A DNA stretch of 64,000 nt from Plantago elongata (GCA_036897095.1 JAYMSP010000125.1:1-64000), one strand, 5' to 3'. Shown: positions 13,301 to 24,328, counted from the stretch's first letter. Numbers and translations: made by a program. The notes: a model not told the origin generated them from the sequence alone.

Positions 13301-15330
13301 TGTTAAATCTTCATGTCCGTTGAATTTAAAAAAATTAAATTATAGTATCTCTTTATAGCAGTGGTTGCATATTAACATATTATTCCAGAGAAATAGGCTG
13401 ACCAATTTTGTTTACTTCTAGGTGTTATGAAGCCGAGCGGAGACGTGAGGACAGGGAGAGACATCCTATCAACCAAAAAGACAAGCATGCGCTTTACCCT
13501 GTGAGTTCATAGGACAATTTTTACTGGCATTGTTCCTGAACTTCTGTTGTTCTTCATGCCTTTCACTTCTGCGAAACTTTGGCTTAAATTCTTTGAATAT
13601 GCAGGTTGAAATCCAGGGAATCCCTGAGAACACCAAGGATAAAGATGATGTTCTTGAGAGTGAATTTTTTGACACTAGACAGGCATTTCTCAGCCTTTGT
13701 CAAGGAAACCATTATCAGTATGACACTCTTCGCCGTGCTAAACATTCTTCTATGATGGTCCTCTATCATCTACATAATCCAACAGCCCCAGCTTTTGTGG
13801 CCACATGCAATATATGCCACCTTGATATAGAAACTGGGCAAGGTTGGCGCTGTGAAACATGCCCCGAGTATGATGTGTGCAATTCATGTCATCTGAAGGA
13901 CCGGGGAATGAGCCATCCCCATAAATTAATTAGTTATTCATCCAGTGCACAGAATACAGAAGCTAGGGCACTGCGGGTTATGCAGGTAACTTCTGCTCCT
14001 CTTGCTTCGAAATGCTTGTTTCAAGGACATAGATATACCTATATAATCTATTACATTTTATCACCCAAGGATTGGCTATCTGGTAGCTTGATTCTGATCA
14101 GAATGATTTACATTCCCCCCCCTCTCTCTCCATGTTATTTGTATGTGTTGAAGTGTATTTAGCTTATGCAAGTGTAGCTTTTTGTTCAGAGTAAAGGAAA
14201 TTTTTACATTATTTATTTGGTCTTGCAGCTGAAGAAAATGCTTGAACTCCTTGTGCATGCTTCTCGGTGTCGTTCACCACAATGCCAATATCCTAATTGT
14301 CGCAAGGTAAAGGGACTTTTCCGCCATGGTATGGCGTGCAAGGTGCGTGCTGGTGGTGGTTGCATCCTGTGCAAGAAAATGTGGAATCTTCTTCAGCTTC
14401 ACGCACGAACATGCAAAGAATCTCAGTGTACTGTCCCGCGATGCAGGTTTGTGAGAAACAGTTCCTGAAATTTGCTTACTGCATATATATCTGGCTAAGA
14501 ATCTTCCACATAAGGATGTAGCCATGCATGTGTTTTGGTTAAGGGGGTTCATGTTTTCCACTAAAGTTAATGCGAAAATCTCCTTCCCTCATATGCTCGA
14601 ATAAGGAGTATCCCCCTCCTCCCTGCGTTGAATGTCAATGTCAATTACAAATTACCTAATTAATTTACATGTTCCACATATTCTGTATGTTTTTTCAGTT
14701 TTCTTTCCACTTATCAGTACATTTATATATTCTGAATTTTAACCCTTTATAATTGAAATAGGGTATTAACAAGTGGGTAACTAAATTTATATAATTGATG
14801 AGCGTACATAATGATAAAAACTCAGTTTAAAGATATATGTCTACTCCATTTCTCCTTTAGAATTGACCATTATCATTGTGCGTGTGTTAGATTGTTTAAA
14901 TTTTATATGCATTCCTTGATTATTAATTCGAATTTGAAGGTAATATTTGACGGGTTTACAATAAAAAATGCAAATATGACATCGGTATCAGGTAGCATTC
15001 AGGAATATATTATAGTTTTGTTAAATCTGAGTTTTCCTATGATGATTTAAAGCTCAGCCGGAATGTGTTGAAATCAGAAATTATGTATCTAATTACATTG
15101 AGAAATATATTCAATTTTGGGCATCGTAGTGTTTGTCATCTGCATGTTGCTCCTATCACAATAAAACATCAGTGAAATTATTTTGTATTTTTGCTAATAT
15201 TCTACTTGAAAACAGAGATCTAAAGGAGCATACTCTCCGGCAGCAACACCAGTCTGAAAACCGACGGAGAGCTGCTTTCAATGAAATGATTGTAAGGCAG
15301 CGGGCTGCAGATTCCACCGAAGACTCCTGA
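4335..15330 (+). CDS. HAC1: HAC1-like histone acetyltransferase (CBP/p300 family)
   Basis: Nuclear transcriptional coactivator that transfers acetyl groups from acetyl-CoA to histone lysines. Sixteen coding exons: 4335-4507, 5421-5532, 5813-about 6095 (6092 or 6095 both keep frame), 6188-6753, 6839-8568, 9705-10001, 10075-10353, 11471-11599, 12065-12265, 12389-12531, 12610-12922, 13141-13280, 13422-13500, 13605-13985, 14229-14446, 15216-15330. Together these give about 1719 residues, close to Arabidopsis HAC1 (about 1700). The order is plant-typical: N-terminal [13 protein letters not shown], long Gln/Asn/Ser-rich region, TAZ1 finger (about 660-735, RRCTDHEKC), Cys-rich/PHD region (about 975-1115, [12 protein letters not shown]), KAT11 catalytic core (about 1160-1410, [33 protein letters not shown]), two ZZ fingers (about 1425-1485 and 1549-1595) and TAZ2 (about 1612-1690). 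All zinc ligands I checked are present. All phases are compatible and no breaks were found. It could instead be the HAC12-type sister copy. Confidence 0.93.
5316..5334 (+). repeat. C19 homopolymer in HAC1 intron 1
   Basis: Nineteen uninterrupted C bases, followed by a CT-rich tract, inside the first coding intron. Such tracts are unstable and prone to sequencing error, so the exact length should not be trusted. Confidence 0.9.
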
Positions 15331-16843
15331 GGACTCAGTTGTAAATATGGTAATTACAACTTTTTTCAAAATTCCAGTTTCAGCGGCACCCGGATGATTC
15401 TTAGTGTTGAGAACTACACGTGAAAATCTCACAAGATGTAGAATTGAAGCCAGGAGCTAACTGCATCAGAAAGAAATACACAGTCACTAGTATTCTCTGT
15501 TACTCAGCCGCACAGATTCTTTTCATTCGTATCACTCCGGTAAGTTTGGAACCTAAGTTTATATAGGCCAGAGAGTGCTTGTTTATACAATAGAACCAAC
15601 CGCTATGATCTCAAAAGCAGGCGTTTAGAAGTCGGTCTTTACGCTAGGTTTTTTGTTGGTTGATTGATTAATTCGTCAGTTTTGCTGTATCTATTGCCAT
15701 CTTTGGATGGCGAGTGTACAATAGTTTGGTTTGAAATGTATTAACATACTTGAAAATATACATATTGAAGTTGGAGGTACTTCTATACTAACTCTTTTTT
15801 TTATATTATATGAACAGAGAGAGGAGGAAATATTTGATTTTCTTGCATACATAGCATTTTTTGAATTTTTGCACTTAGTCCTACGCAGAACATAGGAACC
15901 AGTGGTAGACAAGAATGAATAAGGAAAATTTATTACAACTGCTTGCTAGATGCAGCAGAATAAAACTGGATACACTGATAGATTCCGGATTTAGTTTCTC
16001 GTTTGTGCGATTATCAGGTGATTTGATCTTACTTAGGCCAAGAGCACAAGACCCGCCCTCTGTGGACGAATGTTTCAAGCAGACATTCTCACATTCTCAC
16101 ATCTGCTTCGTAAACCGATGCTAGTGCAGAAGCTTTCCACTAAGGCGAAATGCTCCCCTACCGAAACACTTGTAATCCCAATTTCATTTTCGTGCCGACA
16201 TTCATGATTTAAGGTCCTTTCGAATCATATGCCTAAAAGATCTATACAACATATTCGGATCAAAGTAAATAATATGTATCATAGATATTTGTTAGTTGAG
16301 CAAAATCTTACTGTTTTTGTCCTTGAGTTTAAATGTCTGCATCAAGAATGAAAAATAAAAAAGATGATTAAACAGAAAACGCAATATTAGGGTGTAGATT
16401 GATGAATCACGGGATGAATAATTGCTAAATGTCAAAATTGATTTACATTATCGATTTATAATTGTCGGAAAAGTTTGAAATTTGGAGAAAAAAAACTAAA
16501 ACCACGTTTTTGGTGCCCCACTTAGGTTGAAATGTTGCTGAATTCCATGTGGATCACCCTAGCCTTTTGAAGCTTGGTGGTTTCCAGTAAGCTAGAAAAA
16601 AATCTTTCTTGATAAAATAAATTACTTGTAAAGTTAAGTGTTTGATTGGGATTAGGTGGTAGAGTAGGTTTCTTAACATAGCTTCGTAGAAATTGTAAAT
16701 ATATATCAAATTGTTATGGATATTTTTAAATCTCAAGAAGAATCAATCATTTTTACATGAATGGAAATCTCAATAATTTCCTCATAAAGAAAACTCCAAG
16801 ACCAAACCTGTCCCAATTAGCACAGACAATTCTACTCCTTTCT
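15331..16843. other. HAC1 3' region and intergenic spacer
   Basis: The first ~400 bases are likely the HAC1 3' untranslated region. The rest is AT-rich with no recognisable gene. Short open frames near 15900-16120 on both strands match nothing known to me and lack coding character. Confidence 0.5.
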
Positions 16844-16853
16844 CTATAAATAA
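16844..16853 (+). promoter_or_regulatory. TATA box of the hybrid proline-rich protein gene
   Basis: CTATAAATAA lies about 50 bases before the ATG at 16899. This is a normal spacing for a short plant leader, so initiation probably falls near 16875. Confidence 0.7.
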
Positions 16854-16898
16854 ACATTGTGCAACATATCGAAGTCATAGTGATCAAGGTTTAAAACA

Positions 16899-18206
16899 AT
16901 GGGGAGCTATAGTATAGCTCAAGTGATAATCATCCTTCTCCTAAACTTAGGAACATTGCTCCCAACTCTAGCATGTCCTACTTGTCCTCCCTCAAATTAC
17001 CCACCTAAACCACCAACCAAACCTCCTGTTGTACAGCCACCATACAACCCCAAACCGCCGATTGTTCACCCGCCAATCTTCCCTAAACCGCCTATCGTGT
17101 TCCCTCCAATTGTTCACCCTCCTTTTAAACCCAAACCGCCTATCGTGTTCCCTCCCATTGTTCACCCTCCAATTACCCCTAAACCTCCCGTTGTCCAACC
17201 TCCTTTTAAACCCAAACCGCCTATTGTCAATCCTCCCATTGTGCACCCTCCCTTTAAACCTAAACCGCCTGTTGTCAATCCTCCCATTGTGCACCCTCCC
17301 TATAAACCTAAACCGCCTGTTGTCAATCCTCCCATTGTGCACCCTCCCTTTAAACCTAAACCGCCTGTTGTCAATCCTCCCATTGTGCACCCTCCTTTTA
17401 AACCTAAACCGCCTGTTGTCAATCCTCCCATTGTGCACCCTCCTTTTAAACCTAAACCGCCTATTGTCAATCCTCCCATTGTGCACCCTCCCTTTAAACC
17501 TAAACCGCCTATTGTCAATCCTCCCATTGTGCACCCTCCTTTTAAACCTAAACCGCCCATTGTACACCCACCTTTCCACCCCAAACCTCCCATTGTCCAT
17601 CCTCCCGTCGTGCCATCACCTCCTATCACCCCAAAACCACCAACCGTACCAAAACTACCACCGACAATCCCACATGTAGTACCAAAATCACCTCCACCAC
17701 CCAAACAACCCCCATATATTCCACCACCTAAGCCGACTCCGCCCAAAAACCCACCTCCGCAGCTACCACCACCAACCCCTAAACAACCTCCTTACATTCC
17801 ACCCCCGACGCCAACTCCACCAAAAATCCCCCCTTCTCCACCGCCAACTCCGGTCAAAGAGCCTCCTTGTCCTCCTCCGCCACCACCACCAACTCCAGCC
17901 AAAGAACCGCCTTGCCCCCCACCATCCCCACCAACGTCTCAAGGCACATGCCCCATTGACACCCTCAAACTAAATGCATGTGTCGACGTTTTAGGCGGTC
18001 TAATTCACATAGGACTCGGGAGCAGCATTGCGAAAGACGCTTGTTGCCCGGTGCTCGAGGGAGTGGTGGGATTGGATGCGGCGGCTTGCCTTTGCACCAC
18101 CATAAAAGCTAAGCTTCTCAATATTGATATCTTGATACCAATAGCTCTTCAAGTTCTTGCCGACTGTGGAAAAAACCCGCCTTCTGGTTTCCAATGTGCT
18201 GCATAA
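16899..18206 (+). CDS. Hybrid proline-rich protein with C-terminal eight-cysteine domain
   Basis: Secreted cell-wall protein of 435 residues in one exon. Residues 1-25 form a signal peptide (hydrophobic IIILLLNLGTLLP, cleavage near A|C). Residues about 28-345 are proline-rich, built of PPIVHPPF and KPKPPVVN words, then PPPP-rich linkers. The C-terminal ~85 residues carry the eight-cysteine motif in the order C..C..CC..CLC..C..C (Hydrophob_seed/LTP-like fold), ending QCAA. This architecture matches tomato TPRP-F1 and similar HyPRPs. The family is thought to link plasma membrane and wall during fruit, seed or root growth. Length is within the variable range of the family because the repeat number varies. 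A TATA box sits just upstream. Antisense and alternate-frame open stretches over the repeats are shadows. Confidence 0.95.
   Translation: MGSYSIAQVIIILLLNLGTLLPTLACPTCPPSNYPPKPPTKPPVVQPPYNPKPPIVHPPIFPKPPIVFPPIVHPPFKPKPPIVFPPIVHPPITPKPPVVQPPFKPKPPIVNPPIVHPPFKPKPPVVNPPIVHPPYKPKPPVVNPPIVHPPFKPKPPVVNPPIVHPPFKPKPPVVNPPIVHPPFKPKPPIVNPPIVHPPFKPKPPIVNPPIVHPPFKPKPPIVHPPFHPKPPIVHPPVVPSPPITPKPPTVPKLPPTIPHVVPKSPPPPKQPPYIPPPKPTPPKNPPPQLPPPTPKQPPYIPPPTPTPPKIPPSPPPTPVKEPPCPPPPPPPTPAKEPPCPPPSPPTSQGTCPIDTLKLNACVDVLGGLIHIGLGSSIAKDACCPVLEGVVGLDAAACLCTTIKAKLLNIDILIPIALQVLADCGKNPPSGFQCAA
17232..17567 (+). repeat. Seven 48-nt tandem repeats encoding a 16-residue HyPRP unit
   Basis: Seven in-register units, each encoding PPIVHPP(F/Y)KPKPP(V/I)V(N/H). 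Units differ mainly by synonymous or conservative changes. More divergent half-units flank the array on both sides. The high identity suggests recent expansion by unequal exchange or replication slippage. Confidence 0.95.
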
Positions 18207-18750
18207 TGATCACCCTTTGTGGAGGATTCAATAAGAGACATTTTATTGCTTCATTAATTAATGCTTGTTCCTCTTTGAGTTTGAAATGTTGTTTCGATCT
18301 TCTAATCTGATATGTAAGTGGAGAATTTTGTAAGTTGTTAATGTCATAACTTACAAGATGTTTGTATATTCTCTGCATTGCTATTACTTGATCGCTGGTG
18401 TTATCGATCAAGAACAATTTCATCTGAATATTAATCCAAATACACATAAAACAATTATACGCTTCAGAATTTCAACTCAAGTTGCACCTTTCTTTTAAAA
18501 ATCTCCGTACGAGAATTTCATAATTAATCGTGTTTGTTATAGAGTAATCTTATGATGGGTGATCAACACTTTATTAGTGTTTGACAAATAATAAATAGAA
18601 TATAAGAGATAATGTATAAAATATATAAAATACTTTTTATTTAAAGTATAAAATAATAAAATTAAAATGAATTAAAATAAAATGTGAAGAGATGAAATTG
18701 GACGGAGGAAGTATATAAGGATATCACCTGAAACCTATGTTGCACTCCAC
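18207..18750. other. HyPRP 3' region and AT-rich spacer
   Basis: The 3' untranslated region of the HyPRP gene, then AT-rich DNA. GGACGGAGGAAGTA at about 18700-18715 resembles one end of a Stowaway MITE; I could not match a second end. No gene is supported. Confidence 0.4.
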
Positions 18751-20236
18751 ATGTTTGATCAAATGCGGCAAAGGAGGAGTATTATTTTCGATGAAATCAC
18801 TTTGAATACTGTCATTAATTCCCAATGTCTTCTCAACCATATTGATCTTGCTTTTCCTGTCATGGCTCTCTTTATTAAGTCCGGCTTGTCACCTACTACC
18901 CCCACCTTCAACACTCTCATTAGAGGTCTCTTTTCTCAAAACAAGGCAGGAGAGGATGTAACTTTATTCAAAAAATGCTTCACTCAGAAGTTGTGTGAAC
19001 CTAATGTCATCATGATTAACACTCTGATCAATGGTCTCTGTAAATCTGGAAATACCCCCACTGCCATTAAATTGCTGGAGAATAATACCTGCAAACCTAA
19101 CGCTTACAGTGCAATTATTGATGCGTTGTGCAAAGATAATCTGGTTGATGATGCTCTTTCTGTACATTCTCAAATGCTTGCCAATGGCATCTCACCCGAC
19201 GTCGTCACGTATAATTCATTGATTCGGGGATTATGTTATTTAGATAGATGGAAAGAGGCCAATGACTTGATAAATGAGATGATGGTCTTTCATGATATTC
19301 GTCCAAATGTTGTTATGTTTAACACCTCGACAGATGCTTGTTGCAAGAAAGGAAAGATTAAAGAGTCCGAACATGTGTTGGAACTTATGAAGCAGAGAAG
19401 TGTTGCTCCTGATATTGCTACATACAGTGCACTTAACAACGGATATTGTATTCAAGGAAAAATGAATAAGGTAAAATAAATATTCAAGTTACTTGTTGAA
19501 TCTGGTTTGAGGCCCGATCTAGTCACATATAATATTTTATTGGATGGATATTGCAAGAAGGGTGACATAATTGAAGCTTGGAAACTTTTCATTGAAGTTC
19601 CTCGTGTAGGATTGGAACATGACAAATTCACTTATAACATGATGCTGCATGGACTACTTCGTGATGGAAGGATTGATGATGCCGGGATGGTTTTGAAAGA
19701 TATGAAAGCACACAATATAACTCCCGATTTGGTGACGTACAATAGCCTGATAGATGGTTTCTGCAAGAATTAAGAGATTGATGCAGCATTTTCAGTGCTA
19801 CGTATAATGGAAGAAAATGTTGTTCGTCCAAATGTAATTACATACACCACCCTCCTTCATGGACTAGTTGAAGATGATAAAATTGATACTGCAATGGATC
19901 TCTTCCATTTGTTCCCTTCAAAAGGTTTGAAACCCAATTTTTGGACGTTTACCGTGATCATTGGGGCACTTTGTCAAAAAGGACGTATAGATGAGGCCAA
20001 AACTATATTCGTGGAATTGGAAAGATGTGGTTGTTCCCTGACAGTGTTACATACAATGTTTTTGTGAAAGGCTGTCTTCAACATAATGATTTCTCAAAGC
20101 AAGGCCGATATTGGAAGAAATGGTCAGAAAAGGATTGTCGCTCGACAAAGCTGTAGTTTACATGTTGCGTCATTATTTTGAAGATGATAGTGGAGATGGA
20201 GTTCTTTTTAATGTGATTAAAGCTCTTGAACCATAA
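18751..20236 (+). pseudogene. Broken P-class PPR gene (restorer-like), copy 1
   Basis: Intact relatives bind organelle RNA in a sequence-specific way. This copy shows about a dozen 35-residue P-type PPR repeats, for example PDVVTYNSLIRGLCYLDRW and PDLVTYNILLDGYCKKGD; the style resembles restorer-of-fertility-like PPRs. It begins inside a repeat (MFDQMRQRRS) with no organelle-targeting N-terminus. It is interrupted by an in-frame TAA after NKVK (about 19477-19479) and another after DGFCKN (about 19771-19773), and by a frameshift near 20040; the C-terminal part (VFVKGCLQHNDFSKARPILE) reads on in a different frame to a TAA near 20236. It is closely similar to the copies at 58044-59223 (-) and 63116-63310 (+). 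Confidence 0.88.
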
Positions 20237-21004
20237 GATTGTTAAGCCAGATTCTATTTCTAGAGTGAAGTTAGGTTCAGGACTGATGTAGAATAGAAAC
20301 CAGCAATCAACATGTAACTACCATTGATATTGCAGTTTATTTATTATCAGTCCTATGATGTCTGTTGTTTCTCGTGCTTCATATGCAATGCATTTCAAAT
20401 GTTTGTTATACATTCTCAGGTTAATGATATTGATGTTTATATTCTTTAGCCGTTTAGCCGTTTAAAAAAAAAAAACCCACCTACTGAGTTACAACCCAGT
20501 ACTATTTTACAGGATGAGTTTGACAATAAACTTTCCAGCCTGACTAAAACACTGATCACAATCAAATGGAGAAAAGAAAACCTATTGTGGATGACTTACA
20601 GGTGGTGTTCATGAATGACTCCTCGTCTCGTCCGAAACTAAAAGAAATCATATTCAAGCACAACACCTAAAGCCGGCAGAAGGTCTTAGAACTAAGATCC
20701 TTCTGAACCTGATGTATATTCATCGATACTCAGCGGGGTGAGGGAGCTTGATCGAAGAAATTCCGAATCCAAATATTGCGTAATAAATCACATTGTAATT
20801 AACATATTGAACGATCAAAACTAGATGAAAGCACAACTAGGAAAGAGTTTACAGCAAAAAACAAGATGATTAACACCCAGTTAAGAGTTTAAGTAGAAAA
20901 CTTAAGCTCACACATGTCTTCATAAAATAAAACACATGATTCAAGTCTATCAAAATCGACCTTGCATTAGTATTTTATTCTGGCGTATCACCAGCAAAAG
21001 ATCA
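20237..21004. other. PPR 3' flank and spacer
   Basis: About 200 bases after the PPR stop are shared with 63311-63510, showing that 3' flank was duplicated with the gene. A shorter match (GGATGAGTTTGACAA) recurs at about 20511 and 63682. A poly-A run sits at 20463-20475. The remainder is featureless. Confidence 0.6.
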
Positions 21005-22006
21005 TCAGTTGTAATTGTCCAATGTCAGCAACTTTAAATGGTTCTTGCTTAGCTCCCTCAATGCTTCGCCGAGCCACATCTCTTCGCCCTCGTAATTCCA
21101 GCTCAACATAATGTCAAATTCAAACTCATCCTCAAATTCATCACGGTTCCATTGATCCATGCCAAAATCCATGTACACCATAAACACTTTCTCCAGCCGA
21201 TATCCTGCTACAGGCAACTTCAACTCTGGAAGGAAACTCATGCTTATCGTCCTTGGAACACCATCATACATATTTTGTTCCAGCAACCTAGTTCTCCACT
21301 GCACGAGTAGTTCTCGTCCAAACACAAGTTTCCCATGGTTGTGAGAATCCGTACATGTGACCCTCTCAAGTGAAGGCTGGCCTTTGATGAGAGAGATCAA
21401 AATAGCAAACCACTCACACGAACATGTTAGTGCAAACTGAGAGCATTTTGCACCAAACGGAGACTTAAAGAAGTCCATCAACTCATCATGCGACTCTTGT
21501 TCATCAGATTCATTTGTGCCTTCAATCCCCTCAGATATGGAGGTGGGAAAGATGGTAAAGAGACCTTCTCCCCTTGCCCCGTTATCAATACTGTAGAGGT
21601 TTGCCTTCCACTTAAGGATCGGGAAGGCACAATCATCGCTTGCACATGCAAACTCTAAATGGACAGATTCAAGATTGGTAAAATTACGAAGAAATGATAA
21701 GAACCTGAGCTGCTTTGATTGAACAGATGGTGGTTCACTTATTCTAATGATGCCGTAATCAGGCTCCTCAAGCTCTATCTCATCAGTGAAGCGTTTCAAC
21801 ATGTTGGGATGAGGAGCGAAGGAGTTGGTATCGAAACCAGGAAGGCTCACAGAAACTAACCGGATTTGATCATACATGCCTGAAGTGAATTGTTTGCTCA
21901 CCAAAATGCATCTGCACAGAGACTTCAAGTCTCCCACCTTGCTTAATATAATCATGCGTACGTCTGCATCCAATAGCTCAAAATTCGCATTCTTTACATT
22001 CTCCAT
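21005..22006 (-). CDS. F-box protein, AUF1/AUF2-like
   Basis: Likely substrate receptor of an SCF ubiquitin ligase. Single exon, 333 residues. The N-terminus holds a short F-box (residues about 8-50: FELLDADVRMIILSKVGDLK, then CRCILVSKQF), the part that binds SKP1/ASK. The rest lacks kelch or classical LRR repeats. It contains a conserved LPELKLPVAGYRLEKVF stretch near residue 260, which recalls the auxin-upregulated F-box (AUF) group. The assignment to that group is by resemblance only. There is a Glu/Asp-rich stretch near 290-300. The start codon is the first ATG and directly precedes the F-box, so it is reliable. No breaks were seen. Confidence 0.8.
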   Translation of the reverse strand: MENVKNANFELLDADVRMIILSKVGDLKSLCRCILVSKQFTSGMYDQIRLVSVSLPGFDTNSFAPHPNMLKRFTDEIELEEPDYGIIRISEPPSVQSKQLRFLSFLRNFTNLESVHLEFACASDDCAFPILKWKANLYSIDNGARGEGLFTIFPTSISEGIEGTNESDEQESHDELMDFFKSPFGAKCSQFALTCSCEWFAILISLIKGQPSLERVTCTDSHNHGKLVFGRELLVQWRTRLLEQNMYDGVPRTISMSFLPELKLPVAGYRLEKVFMVYMDFGMDQWNRDEFEDEFEFDIMLSWNYEGEEMWLGEALRELSKNHLKLLTLDNYN

Positions 22007-23149
22007 TTATCACAACCTTTTGAACACTCTGCATATCGTTCAAATTATTAATTATTATGTATTTAAATTATGTAAAAACTTCATTTACAAACTCTAATAG
22101 ATCATACTTGATTAATGATTTATAATTATATGCACACCTGATATTAATTAACGCAAAAATGATTAGTGCAAAAATTAACGCAATCCACAAATTAACGCAT
22201 ATCTATAAAGCATAAATTAACGCAATCCACAAATTATAAGACAGATTTAACACATACAGGACACAAATTAGTACAATTCTAAAGCATTGCAAAAATCAGT
22301 GCAGTTCTAATACACTGCACAAATTAAAGCATTCCACCAGAACAGTTCTCCCAGTCACAACAAAATTCTCAATTTAGACAATTTAAAAATGTTTTACTAT
22401 TACAGTATAAAATCAAACACAGTGTCTTAGAAAATGCATGTATTAATATGCGATTTGGTGACGATTTGATATTTTTAACTACATATATAATATTTTAATC
22501 GAAATTAAGAGTCAGTCTCTAAATAAATATATTATTAAGAAAATATCAATGTTCTTAGTCAAAACACATATGTTCTCAACATTGAATTTTTTCATATATA
22601 ATAACATTATAAAAACGTTTTAATTAAACTATATTAGTGATTTTATTGGTAATATAGATCGTCTCCAGATAGAAACCGAATCTTATAATACTTTGTAAAA
22701 CCTTTAATGTTTTTATTATAATTGTAATGTTTGTCCATCTCTTTTAGTCTTTTTATAAGTCAGTCTCTCTGAAGACTTACTCTAAAATTAATTCGTAGTT
22801 AATGTTGAAATTTGTTGATAAAAAAATAAAAATTGGACACAATCTTTTAGTTTAAAAAAATTCATGTTGTGTGAAATTTAAGCTTTCTATTGATTTAAAT
22901 GGAATGCAAATATTGGGTGAACTTAATTTGATCTCTACTCTAGCTGAAAAAAGAGCCAGCAGTTTAAGGGCAATGATGTAAAATAACCAAAGTACAAGAA
23001 CATAACAAATCTAAAAGAATTATGAAGAGAATAAGATGATATATACGAGTGATATGACAAAGTTCGAAAGTTTTTCACAAGCTTTTCATGGATTGGATCC
23101 CTCGACATGATGAACCAATTTTTATTATTATTTTCTTTTTGCACCTATT
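22007..23149. other. AT-rich intergenic DNA
   Basis: Very AT-rich. Contains a degenerate short-period repeat at 22145-22330. No coding sequence is supported. Confidence 0.5.
22145..22330. repeat. Degenerate tandem repeat with AAATTAACGCAATCCAC words
   Basis: The words AAATTAACGCAATCCACAAA recur exactly at about 22175 and 22210. Looser derivatives (AAATCAGTGCAGTTCTA, AAATTAGTACAATTCTA) continue rightward. This is a short-period decayed tandem repeat. Confidence 0.6.
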
Positions 23150-23930
23150 AACTTTTTCAGAAAATTCAATGACACTCAATCAATAACATATCTGATACAA
23201 CATCGGAAAACTTGATGTAATCAAAACAATAGGAATAAGAAAATTAAATTGGATAAGTAATTTAAAACAATATATTTGACGACAAAATTGATAGACATAA
23301 CATAAAGAAAACGAATCACCGCTTTATGTACCTAAATAAAATATTGACAAGTAATTTTAATCAAGAAGATTTGGGGAAGAAAATACGAACATTACGCAAA
23401 ATAAAAAAAAATCATTGCATATACTTAAATCGAGTAGGACGTTACTTAATGTTGCATGCCCTAATAATCAACTAATAAAGCATAAATCGGAACAAAAACG
23501 AGATGAGATTTAAATCAAAGACATACCTAAACTCTTTTTCAATGACACTCATGAAGATGGAATGAAGAAAATATCTAATCATACCATCGAAAAAGTTGAT
23601 GTAATCAAAATGATATAAATGAAAAAAAAGGTGGACAAGTAATTTAAAACAATATATCTGACGATAAAATTGGTAGACATAGCATAAAGAAAACAAATCA
23701 CCGCAAATATACCTAAATAAAATCTTTAGATGTAATTTAAAACAAGTAGATTTGAGGATGGAATTGACGAACATAACGCAAACAAAAAGATTCATCGCAT
23801 AAATACTTAAATCGAGTATGCGCTAACTTATGACCACATGCCCTAATAATCAACTAATAAACCATAGGTAAGCATAAATCGAAATGTGAAGAGATGAGAT
23901 TTAAATAAAAAACATACCTAAACTTTTTTT
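23150..23930. repeat. Two ~380-bp tandem units, each made of two ~92-bp subunits
   Basis: Unit 1 (about 23150-23535) and unit 2 (about 23536-23930) share blocks in the same order: TCAATGACACTCA, TTGATGTAATCAAAA, TAATTTAAAACAATATAT, ATAAAGAAAACRAATCACCGC, ACTTAAATCGAGTA, CATGCCCTAATAATCAACTA and GAGATGAGATTTAAAT. Within each unit, two diverged halves begin AGTAATTT.A. and end AAATAAAAT or AAATCGAGT, giving an A-B-A-B higher-order pattern. No coding function is seen. Confidence 0.85.
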
Positions 23931-24219
23931 CTTGTCACTTTTCTAGAGATTTTAATGTGAATGATGTATAAATTGGAAGAAAATAATTCGGTCTCAAACC
24001 TACTTATAAGACTTAGTTTATTTTAGGAGGTTTTGGGCTTTATTTTGGGCTTAAAAATTACAAAATCGAATTTCATTTTTTCACCTTAGAGTTGGGGTTC
24101 AATTTTGATTTGGTTCAATTTTTTTGTGTGGGCTTTGGTTGGCTTTGGGCTAAGACTTCATTTTTCTGTGGCATTTTGTTTGGTGGATTTGACTTTAAAT
24201 CATTAATTATAATATTCAC
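23931..24219. other. T/G-rich spacer before the SINE
   Basis: Contains repeated TTGGGCTT and GGTTTTGGG words. No gene is supported. Confidence 0.4.
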
Positions 24220-24316
24220 GACAACCAAGCGCATCTTAGTTGATAAGACGCTTCACTTTTAACCAATAAATTGGGGGTTCGAGTCATCAATTTACCCTTT
24301 CAAAAAAAGAATTACT
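24220..24316 (+). mobile_element. Short tRNA-derived SINE, copy 1
   Basis: About 97 bp. An RNA polymerase III A-box-like stretch (CTTAGTTGATAAGACGC) precedes a B-box-like GGGGGTTCGAGTC, and an A-rich tail (CAAAAAAAG) follows. It is flanked by a 12-bp target-site duplication with one mismatch: TATAATATTCAC at 24208-24219 and TATAATTTTCAC at 24317-24328. A sister copy lies at 31113-31210. The family name is unknown to me. Confidence 0.82.
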
Positions 24317-24328
24317 TATAATTTTCAC

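Noticed and set aside
15881-16124. Overlapping open stretches on both strands after HAC1
   Set aside because: Neither resembles a known protein; each is about 65-69 codons and ends in ordinary intergenic sequence.
16992-17746. Long open frames antisense to, and out of phase with, the proline-rich repeats
   Set aside because: They arise from the 48-nt period being a multiple of three, which keeps all frames open. The sense frame has a signal peptide and the eight-cysteine domain.
22145-23930. CRISPR-like array
   Set aside because: Repeats are contiguous or diverged with no regular unique spacers, and this is plant nuclear DNA.
24270-24290. Possible tRNA gene from the GGTTCGAGTC box
   Set aside because: No cloverleaf can be formed, and the flanking duplication with A-tail marks it as a SINE.
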